Shown here piece by piece: positions 13,518 to 23,498 of a stretch of 64,000 nt of DNA (within the stretch, counting starts at the first letter, position 1; every line of letters begins with the position of its first letter). The position numbers and the translations under genes were made by a program. The stretch is from assembly GCA_947846985.1 (NCBI GenBank), contig CANTUZ010000002.1:17809587-17873586 (forward strand). The letters run 5' to 3'. A model generated the notes under the pieces. That model made no database searches and was not told the origin of the DNA. It was given only the letters and a program-made list of their open reading frames with translations. This stretch comes from Fratercula arctica (lineage: Eukaryota > Chordata > Aves > Charadriiformes > Alcidae).

Positions 13518-14078
13518 CCCCTGTACTCAGCACTTGTGAGGCCCCACCTCGAGCACTGTGTCCAGTTTTGGGCCCCTCACCACAAAAAAGACATTGAGGT
13601 GCTGGAGCGTGTCCAGAGAAGGGCAACAAAGCTGGTGAGGGGTCTGGAGAACAAGTGTTATGAGGAGCAGCTGAGGGAGCTGGGGTTATTGAGCCTGGAG
13701 AAAAGGAGGCTGAGGGGAGACCTTATCGCTCTCTACAACTACCTGAAAGGAGGGTGCAGCGAGGTGGGGGTCGGTCTCTTCTCCCAAGTAACAGGTGATA
13801 GGACAAGAAGAAACATCCTCAAGTTGCGCCAGGGGAGGTTTAGACTGGATATTGGGAAAAATTTCTTCGCGGAAAAGGTTATTAAGCATTGGAGCAGACT
13901 GCCCAGGGAAGTGGTTGAGGCACCATCCCTGGAGGTATTTAAAAGACGGGTAGACGTAGTGCTTAGAGATATGGTTTAGATTAGTGGTGGTTTTTGTCAG
14001 AGTTACGTTGATGGTTGTGCTCGATGATCTGAAAGGTCCCTTCAAACCTATGCAATTCTATGATTCTATGATTCTATG
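13518..14078 (+). mobile_element. CR1 LINE, 5'-truncated, 3' end of ORF2 plus tail
   Basis: This is the 3' portion of a chicken-repeat-1 type non-LTR retrotransposon. From 13519 the plus strand encodes the C-terminal end of ORF2, without a stop until TAG at 13977-13979. Signature segments in order are [58 protein letters not shown] and [13 protein letters not shown] short 3' UTR follows and ends in three perfect ATTCTATG octamers (14055-14078), the usual CR1 terminus. The endonuclease and the catalytic part of the reverse transcriptase are missing, as in most CR1 copies, so it cannot move on its own. The unbroken frame over about 150 codons suggests it is one of the youngest insertions in the window. 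Confidence 0.95.
13519..13979 (+). CDS. CR1 ORF2 C-terminal fragment (transposon relic)
   Basis: About 153 codons of the region downstream of the reverse-transcriptase catalytic core, contained in the CR1 copy. There is no genuine start codon of its own: the frame simply enters from the 5' truncation point, and the first available start-like codon is a GTG at 13536. The conserved block around residues [16 protein letters not shown] is intact, but the polymerase and endonuclease residues are absent. It is a coding remnant, not a functional gene. Confidence 0.85.
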
Positions 14079-14977
14079 AATGAAAGGAAAGAGATTTTTC
14101 ATCATGGGAGCTATACCCTTTGATTATGGCTTTGGAAAGTTTATTATTAATCACTTATTCCTTTCAACTTCTCCCAAGGCATAAAAAGTAGGACACAGCT
14201 CTAGAGACTAAAAAATTCAAAGACAAGACTGGAGCACACAGGCATATGGAAAGCCCAAATGAAGGAAGCACCTAAAGCTTTAATTTAGATGTGTGATTTT
14301 TTTGATCAGCTCCTTTGCGGACATTATAGGGCAGCTGGGTCTTACAGAGACGTATGAATGTGAACAAGTTGTCAGTTTGGTAGACGAGCATGGGAGTAGC
14401 AGTTAGTAAATAAAGGCAATGTAGAGAAAGACAAAAAGAAAGGAAAAAGGGAGGAAAAATGGTAATGAGAGCAGCAGCCTCCATCAGGAAGATGAGAGCA
14501 AGGAGAGAAAAGAGGCTGAATCCCACACACAAACTCAAGACCATGGGATTTTCATTTGGAAAGAAGAATTTCAGAGTCTTTCAAAGACTAGGCATCCAGC
14601 TGAGGTGATTTCTTTAGGAAGCAGCATGGCATCAGAATTTTTCCTTAGGTACCTGCAATCAAAATGCAAGCACAAGTTAGACGGCTGAGGCTGGCAGTCA
14701 GTCCTGAGCATCCCCAGGTGAACTGACTCTGAAAAACTGCCTCTGCATATTTGGAGACAACTTCAGCGACAAGGACTGCTTCAGCAGGCTCCTATGGGCT
14801 GAAAAGTCAAAATGAGAACTCGGAGCATGGAAGTGCTGACAGGATAAAGGCATCCTCACAGCGTTTGAACCCAGTCCAAGACTAACATAAGCGAAAACCT
14901 CTGGAGAAACTGTTTTTGTTGAATTGCAAGTTGCTTTTCCCCCCTATTTAAATAAGCCAAAGTAGTTAAATTGAGAT
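14079..14977. other. Unassigned non-coding stretch
   Basis: No gene is recognised. A purine-rich segment lies at about 14405-14490 (plus strand A/G-rich). The 90-codon minus-strand frame across it is Leu/Phe/Ser-rich because of that composition. Confidence 0.5.
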
Positions 14978-15011
14978 GATAAGAATCTGAACGGCTTATC
15001 TGAACCTTATC
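14978..15011. promoter_or_regulatory. Cluster of three GATA motifs (candidate)
   Basis: GATAAG at 14978-14983 on the plus strand is followed by two reverse copies, CTTATC at 14995-15000 and 15006-15011, giving three canonical sites in 34 bp. GATA factors often bind such clusters in enhancers. The motifs are directly visible; any regulatory role is inference. Confidence 0.25.
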
Positions 15012-18000
15012 AGTGAATTCTACCTTTCAAAAATAGTTACTCAAATTCTTACTTCATGAGGCTTTAGGAGGAAATACATTTAAAGAAATAAAACATGGAA
15101 AAAATCCATTTGAAGGTGCTGGCTTCATCTGCATGGCAATGAAATGTTCTCAAGAAAGGCGTTTACTTTTAATTAATAATAAAGTAAATGCAAACCACCA
15201 CAGGCCACATATGAGAAAATGCTGCAGTTCAAAGTGAGAAAAGACTTTTATTACATGAAAGTGCCAGTGAGTACCATTAAATGAATGTCAACACAACCAT
15301 TAGAGCAATCTATCAGACAGCATAAAGAAAGTATAAAATCACACAGGCAAGTTATGGGCATCATAGAAGCTTGACTGTGTTTTTGCACTTTGACTCCAGG
15401 AGAGAGAGGTCTCTCCACAACAAAAGATGGTTGTCTCAAAAGCAACCCCAGTCCCTAACCAGGAGGGGCTGGCTCGGATCTAGCATATTTTTGAAGATCC
15501 CTACTGCAAGGATTTACCACCATCCTCCTCGCCGGTGGGGTTAATTCACGTTCTGACATGATATGCTTCTAGCCCGTGCCTCCACTAATGCCTACCACTA
15601 TTAAATGCTGCTTCTTCTGAATAGGGCCCCAGATAAGCCACATCCTTGCATGACCCAGGGCTGCACCAGCTGCTCTGTGGCCGTGCTGGGGGTCCCACAG
15701 CCACACCTCTCTGAGCTGGGCAAAGGACCGCAGCCAGGGAGGATGCCAGCTTTGGGTGTCAGGGGATGAGTAGTTCCTGTTTCACCCATGGACGCATACA
15801 AACCCTGCAGCTGACCAGCTAGGGATGGAGGGGACAGGTGATGGGTCACCCATGCAGCAAGGTGTCATGATCTGCTCCCAACAGCACATAGAGTTGATTT
15901 TTTACAGAAATTGTTACCCTTCATTTCTGTTCTCTCTTCAGTCCACTTCTTGAGCTTGGATTTATTCCTCAGGGCTGGGGGCCCTTCTTGAGCAGCGTAA
16001 AACCCATAGCATACCATGGGTATATTATATTGGGCAGCCAATACATGCTAAGTCATCATAACACCAAACATCTGTGCCGTTTTCCAACCCCGCTCCCCAC
16101 ACAGCTAGCACCGCAAAGAAAACCTTACCAGGAAAAAACACAAAGAAAGAAAATAAGGGAGGGTGCTTGAGCACGTGTCTCCCTCCAGGAGGTGCAGAGC
16201 CAACCTCCGAGGTGTGCAACCCAGCAGCGCTCAGCCTGAGGGTGCACAAGCCCCAAAGGGTGCTTCCCCAAGGAAAGTTGGTGCTGCCTTTCGTAAAGAA
16301 GATGCTTTTTATTTTATTTACTTTTGCTTAGAAGGAGAAAGGAGCGCACAGTAACGCTGACCATGTTTAGCTGCATCAGAGAGAGGGAATGATGCTCAGT
16401 CTATTTTCTTGCTTTGCTCTGCTCTGCTCCCCTTTCATTTGCAAGTGCCTTGAAACGATGGGAGCCGCTCTCCTGGAGGAGCAGGGTGTGGTGACACTGC
16501 AGGAGGAAGTGCTAAATATAAGAGTGGTTAAATGGGAGTTTGGTGACCTCAGCTCTGTGTGAGAGAGGAAAAACAAGGACTATGTTCAGCTCCACTGGGC
16601 TCAACAGTAAGGGCATAAAATGCCTCTGAGTGGGCTAAACGGCTCCAGCTCCAGAAAAAGACAGTTGAGTCGCTGAGATTATACTTAATTGGCGTTGTGG
16701 GAAGGCAGCCTCTCTGCAAGGCAGCCTACGCTGTCCCCTCGTACAAAGCCTTTTCATGAGCTACCGGGGACATGCTGCCAAACCTCTCGGCAAATACCAG
16801 TGCTGTAATGTCATCTCAGGAAGCAGAGGAGCCCAAAGCCACCAGGACAGTCTGACTGCCCTCATGGACTGTCCCTGCCACCCCTGCCCATGCCCTTTCC
16901 CTCCTGGGACAATTTGCCCCTGTTCCCCATATGCCAGCCACCCTAGGAGGCTGGATGGGGACCTCATCCCACTCCTCATAGCAATGTCAGTAACATCAGA
17001 GGCAATGTTTTCATCATGGATCTGCTCCCATGTCATCGTGTCTTATTTAAGCATTTATTCAGGACTTGGCCCTGGCTGGGAGGAGGCAGGGTTACAGCTA
17101 CACAAACCCCCGAAGAGCAAGACAGTGCAGATACTTTGTCCAAGCCAGCTTTCCTCACAGCAATGACACACACACCTGTGGCTCTTCTCCATCATGTCAA
17201 GAGGCCAAATGTCCCACCTTGTCTTTGAGTGCAGCTGGCTGCATCGGGCTGGTCTGCTAGTGTCTGACAGCAGGATTTTGCCCTAAATATACTACTTCCT
17301 CCCTAGCAGTGCTCAAACTGCTTGGAGTTTACCTGGCTAGAAGATACATTTAGAATAGGGGGCCTGGAGTATGCTGCTGAGATGCTGGTAGAGAGAATTG
17401 CCCGCACCAGGAGTCCCAGGGAATTAGCTGGCATGTCTGTCTCTGTGTGCTTTCTCCGCTGCTAACAGAAAATTTCCCACAGGAAAATTAAATCTCAGCC
17501 AACTTTGTCACTGATAGTTTCCACCTTTCAGCGAATGCCACCAGGAACCACCATAACCATGTGCCATGTAGACATGGACATATCATGAAGGCACTCAGGG
17601 CTTCATGTTACACGGAAGAGATTCAGCGCAAAGTAGGACCCTCACATTATGCTGGGGTATTGAGATGGATGAGGAAGAGCATGGTCTTTTTCCCTTGCAT
17701 GTATCTGCCAGTGGTTTTCTGCGGGGCCTGTTATGTGCTGCAAACACAGAGCAAGTCACTAATGTAGGCAACGCTACAGCAGTGAAGTAATAGCACCCTG
17801 AAACAGGCCACAGAGAGAGCTTGCCCACGGATGCAATCCAGCAGACTGTGCAGGGAGGGGGTCTAACTTCCCTCTAAATTTTTCAGTTCCCAGATTAAGT
17901 TTTGCATGGGATATTAGGAGCAAAGGCTTGGTTGAGCCTCATTTCATGTGACTGCTTGTGTGAGCTTGAGATGCAAGTGTGCACAAATGCATGCGTCACC

Positions 18001-18078
18001 TTTGTCTGTGTCCAAGTGCCCGACTTACACACACAAAGCAAGTACAAATGGACCAGAAAAAATGAGAATAGTTGCGGC
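15012..18078. other. Unassigned non-coding stretch
   Basis: Unique-looking DNA. Multiple overlapping frames of 60-136 codons (for example 16756-17166 plus and 16761-17036 minus) occupy both strands without family motifs. No RNA gene or transposon was recognised. Confidence 0.5.
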
Positions 18079-18131
18079 GGGGGGGGGGGGGGAAGGGGTA
18101 CTGTTCTTACTTTCTTTTTTTTTTATTTGGT
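18079..18131. repeat. G14 homopolymer with adjacent T-rich tract
   Basis: A run of 14 G at 18079-18092 is followed by GGGG and a TTTCTTTTTTTTTATTTGG tract. Long G runs are rare in vertebrate DNA and can form intermolecular quadruplexes. They are also a common place for sequencing length errors. Confidence 0.8.
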
Positions 18132-20230
18132 CTTTTATCTGTTGAAGGTGTGGTCCAGTTGCTTTAGCAATTTTGTTCTCCGAAGGAACTATTTTACCAT
18201 TCTTAGTTTATTTTCTTAACTTTGAAACCTAAACCTAAGCCTCTTTTTCCTAACCATGCCTAGAAAATAAAAGAACTCAGAGCCAGATGCTGAGCTGGTA
18301 TATCCATAGGAACGCTTCGTTTTGTTTCCTCCATGGTGCTTTTCCAGGCAGCCTGTTCTGAGGCCAGGCACAGCAGAGCAAGTTCGACCAGGCTGCTTCC
18401 AGGGGTCATCCAAGCCGAAATTCGTGGTTACGCCAGCCCAGCCTAGTGGCTCCCAGCTGGTGAGACAGTGGTTCCCAAGGGAATAAACTCTGCTAAAGCT
18501 GCTCGCTGGAGCTGGGAGCACTGGGGAGGTGCACTGGGAGAGCCAGCCTGCTCCAGCCATGCCTCCTGGTCCCTGCAGCCGGACAAGCTGAGACGTGGAT
18601 CTTTGCCAGGGTGCTCCGGTGACGCTCAGCAACCGTGGGCTGGGAGAAAGATGACCTTGGGGGGTGTAGCTGCCACGTATTTGTTGTGAAATGCCTCCAT
18701 AAATGAAACACAGGGGCTACTGCATACCGTGCAAAGTGCCTGGTGAGGGGTGCTGCAGATGGTATGAGAAAAGGTCCCCAGAGCAGAGCAGAAGAACTCT
18801 TTGCCTTGCTGTGTTGTTTTCAGCATTCCCACAACACTTTGCCTTTTGAGCTCAGCCTTACAAGCTTCAAGGCAAATCAACAAGTTCAAGCACGAACCTA
18901 ATTCAAGCTCTGAATAAAACCCATACCTGACAACTTTAATTATTAGACTGATGCGTCATATTTACATTAATTTGAGCACTACTTAGATTCAATTACAATA
19001 ATTCTTCCATATATTCATTCCAAGAGATTTCAATGACTTAGCAGATAGCATATATAATCAAAGCTTAGCTAAAGAAACAGGTTTGCTTTCTACAGACAAA
19101 TTGTTCCTGTACCTGGGTGCTGACTACAGCATCCTGTGCATGCGTCTGCATGGATGTGCCTAAAATGGTATCAGCATTTTGAACACGGGTGAGCCAAAGG
19201 ACAGGGATTGGAAAGCCCAAGAGCCCTGGACATGTTGTCAGGATCAAATTGCAGCCCCTGTGACGGGGGGGTCCATGTTCACCTTGGCATGTGCTTTTGT
19301 AGTCTGGAAGTACTCTTGGATTCCTCTTTCGCTACCCATTGATCACCCTGCAGCAATGCCCAGCACAAACTTTTTTCACCATCAGCTGGCCGGAAAGTTT
19401 ATTCCGGGTGGGACTTGGTTCATTCTCCTTGCCTCTTTCCCTGTGTTGTTTTCAGGGACACAGCTTACATCTATCGGATGCAGAACGTGACAACACACAA
19501 GCAGCATGCCATGCCAGCAGCTCCTTGCACCATATCACAATCTGTTCTAGTCGTTTGGTAACTCCCAGGTATAGCCTATGCCATTTGTGACTGATAAGGT
19601 GTTAAATCATCTGCATTCCCGAAGTGGAGAACGTCTCCCCCTTTCCACCACCAGCACCCCAGGACAATACTGCCGTACTCATGAGCTCCAGAGTGAAGAG
19701 TGAAAGCCACTGCCCAGGTGTTTTGCACCCTTGTGTTTGGGTTTCTCTCACTCACCTGGTGCAATATTGGCAGTTGAGATGAACAGCGAAGCACCTCTCC
19801 TTTTCCAGGCATTAGAAGATGAGGGCATACCACAAACAAGTTTTAGAGTCTGAATTCTGTTTGAAGACCTGTGTCCTCACAAAACTTCTTCTCGGGATGT
19901 TGTGGGGGAGCAACAGTGAGAAGAAAAGACCTCTCTTTGAACATAAATTTCACTGTCACGGTAGGGGATGGGCAAATAAATAGGGACTACTTTAAAATCC
20001 AGCAAAAATTCTGTGATTCTGTGGCTATTCTACAGTTTGCAGTGGTGGGGATTAGTTTCCTAAGCAGTTTGCCTGCCTCGAGGAAGGTCCTGCTTTCAAG
20101 GGAAGCAAAATCTAGCTCTGAAAGTTACTGTATGTCATCATTTACTTCCATGCTGCTTATTCCTTCCAGCGTTTTTCTTTTTTTCCCCTTTGACTGAGCT
20201 GACCAAGCCGATGCCACCTGTGCATGGGGA
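18132..20230. other. Unassigned non-coding stretch
   Basis: No gene is recognised. ATTCTGTGATTCTGTG at 20008-20023 resembles a CR1 tail, but no CR1 body precedes it. A pyrimidine-rich segment ending in TTCCTTCCAG precedes the CpG-rich patch that follows. Confidence 0.45.
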
Positions 20231-20311
20231 CGCCGCCGTGCCTGCGGAGCCCGCGGCGGGGGACAGCGGGGCTGGCCGGGAGCGGGTCCCCTCGCTGCGC
20301 CCCGCCGCCCG
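20231..20311. promoter_or_regulatory. CpG-dense micro-island
   Basis: Counting by eye gives 15 CpG dinucleotides in 81 bp, in a segment that is nearly all G and C, while the flanking kilobases are CpG-poor. It is far shorter than a standard CpG island. It could be a remnant promoter, an untranslated first exon or a local GC-rich insertion. Frames are open across it on both strands but none is recognised. The density is observed; the function is unknown. Confidence 0.35.
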
Positions 20312-20925
20312 CTGCAGTGGGGTGTTTGCTCCACTCGAGGGAGCTCATGCTTTTGAGTAGCTGAACTTCAACCCTGGCAGCATCTTCAGGCAAAATCCTG
20401 CGGGTGACAAACCCTCTGTGTCAGGGGAGGCTACACCCAGGGAGGGCTTTTTTCCTTCTGAAAGACTGAGGAGATGCTTGTGCCAGAGCCTACTCTGCTC
20501 CTGGGTAAGGTAAAGCGTTTTCAAGCCTGTTGTGTTTCAGTCCAGGGTGTCCAGGGCTCCTGCCACCCGTCCCAGCTGTTGGGGCACCCATGGCACCCAG
20601 CACACTCCCACCTGTCCTTCTTACCGCAGCCGCCGTGGCCCAAGCGCTGCTGGAGGAAGGTGTGCAGCACAGGGCCATGCGGGAAGGGGCAGTTTCCCAC
20701 TGTGGAGCAGACTGATAAGGCTGATTGACCACTGAACAATTTAAAAAAAGTAACCTTTGGGAATAAGGCCTGCTTTGACAATTGTTTTATAAGCAATCAT
20801 TTACCTTATTGTGTCTTGCACAGTAATTTGGCACAGCAGAAGTCTGCATTTTCCCAAGAAATCACTCTTTTAAGGAAGTTGACTGTACATAAACGGAATG
20901 ACTGAGGAGATAATTTCATTCCCTT
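20312..20925. other. Unassigned non-coding stretch
   Basis: Moderately GC-rich sequence with several overlapping short frames on both strands (about 20470-20800) and no family signature. No transposon was recognised. Confidence 0.45.
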
Positions 20926-20995
20926 AAAAAAAACAAAAAAAAAACCAAAAAAAAAAAACAAAAAACAAAAAAAAAAAAAAAAACAAACAACAAAA
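20926..20995 (+). repeat. A-rich tract, (A)nC type
   Basis: Seventy bases made almost only of A with scattered C. It is not preceded by a recognisable SINE or LINE body, so it looks like expanded simple sequence rather than a retroposon tail. The Phe-rich minus-strand frames across it are artefacts of this tract. Confidence 0.85.
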
Positions 20996-21489
20996 TCCCT
21001 TTTCTCACACATCCATGCCTCATGATATCAAGACAAAAATAGCGTCTAACCAGATGCTTAGAAAGCATCTGCACCTTTGACAGGACAGCAGAAAAGGAGC
21101 TGCTCCTCATATCCCTGGTCAGCCAGAACTCCCAGAAGTGCAGATGCTTTTGGAGAAGGCCAGAGGGCAAAATCCATCCCTGGCTTCATCAGAGACAGTT
21201 AAACCTGATTCATCCTGTCTCCAGCCACTCCCTGACTTGTCTCCCGAAAGCCAGCGCACACCGAGGCGTTCCCCAGCCAGGGTCAGGTGTCAGAGGCAGC
21301 TCCTCCAGCGAGCCGGTGTGAGTCAGAGCGTTTGGGAACTGCTCCAAGCTATTGGAAAAAAACAACTCCCAAATTAGCTGGGGTGGCTCCCAAGCGAATC
21401 CACCTCCGCGGGGAAGGAGGTGATCTAATGAAAGCGTGCGGTCAGAAATCAAAAGAGCCTGGAAAGCATTCCAAGCTGCATAATAAGAT

Positions 21490-21705
21490 TTCACATTTCA
21501 TATCTTCAAAGCATTAAGTGAACATTATCTAATTAATCCTCACAACACTCCTCAGAGATATTATCCCTATTTTACAGACAGAGAAACCAAGGCACAAAGT
21601 TAAGTCACTTGCCTGGGGCCAGAGAAGGGAGTGTCGGAGCTGGGATTAGAGTCCAGGAGTTCCTGGCGCCCAACTTTTTCCTCAGACTACTGGGTCATGT
21701 GTCTT
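21490..21705 (-). mobile_element. CORE-SINE of the MIR group, well preserved
   Basis: Read on the plus strand this is the reverse of the MIR-type consensus. It carries ATTAATCCTCACAACACTCC, then TATTATCCCTATTTTACAGA, GAGAAACCAAGGCACAAAG, TTAAGTCACTTGCCTGGG and GGAGCTGGGATTAGAGTCCA in the correct order and spacing. The tRNA-derived head lies toward 21700, so the element is on the minus strand. These SINEs amplified early in amniote history and are rare in birds. Such a legible copy is either by chance little mutated or under constraint. Exact ends are uncertain by about 20 bp. Confidence 0.85.
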
Positions 21706-23152
21706 CCCTGCAGGGAAGATAATAATGAGCCCATAATTACCCATACAAATTCCCAGTGACCAGGCTAACCCGTCTGCATAAAGCTATTTGTAATTCCAAT
21801 AAACACGCCCATGATTTAGCTGCCTCCATGAACCAGTAGTCTCTCAGCCATATGGAGCCAGGCCTTCAAATAAGGGCTGTTCTTTGCCAGAGCAAATCCC
21901 AGTTCTGATCCGCATCAAGGGTTGGTGGAGAACATCTTCCCACTTGTAAATGCCTGGTGACCATCTATGTATGGCATGAGCACTGTGGGAGCCATGGTGG
22001 CAAGGCAAGGTTTGCAGAGAGAGGGAACAAAGCTGGAAAAAAAGGACAAGCCCTTCGGGCACACGTGCCCTTTTCCAAGCATGACACAGAAGTAGAAACT
22101 TTGTGCTCAGTACAGGCTGAGAGCAACTTCTCACCATCAAAGAAGAGGTTGTGTGGTCAAATGCATCACCCAGCTCGATCTGTCTGTCTCATAAATTAAA
22201 TGACCCCTTCCGCATGTTTACATGGTCCCCTGAAATGACCTTGAGCAGACTCACTGCAGTTTCACCCGAAAACCCAGGGCACCCAAGCTGTCCCAACGCC
22301 TTCAGCCCATTCCCCATCCCGCCCAGGGGAAGAGGGGAGCAAGCTGTTGCCTCCTGCTGCTTGAGCTCCTGCATCCGTCTGGGGGAGACGTCTCTGCTCC
22401 GAGCCACCCATTGTGGCTGGTTTTTAGCCTGTTTCTCCAGCACAATGAGGCCTCTGTGATTATGCCGTGAGCCTGTGAGTGTGTGCACGTGTGGCTGTAA
22501 GTGTGCCTTTACCTCGGTGGCCCTGTCTTCCCTCTTCTACCAATATATTTGAACCCAGCTGAGCTGTCCTTCCCGAGCTGAGGCTCAGGCATTGGGTGCC
22601 TAGAGCCCTCCTTCATGCAACATCTGCTGCCATCTCGGCAGTGACCCCTTTCCACAAAGCCTCTATCATCCCTACTCAAACCCAACTTATTGTTACTCCA
22701 GAGAAGAAATCACCATGAAAAGGTGGTGTGGGATGAGATGCACTGCTGTGATAAGCAGCAGACACTATTTTAGCTGAGACTTGCGTGTCTGCTCCAGCTC
22801 TTCTCCCACACTGCGGTGTCTACTCTTGCTTGAAATGTATTTTGCCAGGGCCACCTGTGGTTCCTGTCACAGGCCAGCAAAGCACCATACTACGCACTGT
22901 GAAACACAGGAACAGCCCCTCTTCCTGCCCTGTCAGCCTCTGTGCTTGGGTCATACCTCTCACAGTGATGCCGAAGATGTTGCAAGAACTAATGGCTAAT
23001 AAAGTTTTTAGTGCTCAAGAGACCTATGTTGCTGCCTGGTTGTGGGGCAGCCCTTGGGACAGGCAGGGACACAGCAAGAAGTTCTGTCACCTCCACCAGG
23101 GCCAGGACTCACTCCTCCAGAGCACTACCGTGGCAGTGATAAGGACTCAATA
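21706..23152. other. Unassigned non-coding stretch
   Basis: Unique-looking DNA with overlapping short frames only and no recognised gene or repeat. Confidence 0.5.
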
Positions 23153-23498
23153 GGGATAAGTTGCTCTCTACAACTACCTGAGAGGAGGTTGTAGAGGGGT
23201 GGGGGTCCGTCTCTTCTCCCAAGTAACAGGTGATAGGATGAGAGGAAACAGCCTCAAGTTGAGCCAGGGGAGGTTTATATTAGATATTAGGAAAAATTTT
23301 TACACTGAGAGTTATCAAGTGTTGGAACAGGTTGCTCAGGGAAGTGGTGGAATCATCACCCCTAGAAGTATTTAAAAGATGGGGAGACATAGTGCTTAAC
23401 GATATGGTTTAGTGGTGGTTTTTGTCAGTATTAGGTTGATTGTTGGACTAGATGATCTGAAAGGCCCCTTCCAACCTAGACAATTCTATGATTCTATG
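23153..23498 (+). mobile_element. CR1 LINE, short 3' fragment
   Basis: Begins inside the block that reads TTGCTCTCTACAACTACCTG in this copy and proceeds collinearly with the 13.5-kb CR1 (CTCTTCTCCCAAGTAACAGG, GGGGAGGTTTATATTAGATA) to two terminal ATTCTATG octamers at 23483-23498. The reading frame is broken, so it is older or more decayed than the 13.5-kb copy. It is 5'-truncated, as is usual for CR1. Confidence 0.92.

Noticed and set aside
20008..20023. ATTCTGTG repeated twice, like a CR1 tail
   Set aside because: No CR1 body or UTR wording precedes it; two octamers can occur by chance.
20806..21170. Phe-rich minus-strand ORFs resembling membrane segments
   Set aside because: They are translations of the A-rich tract at 20926-20995.
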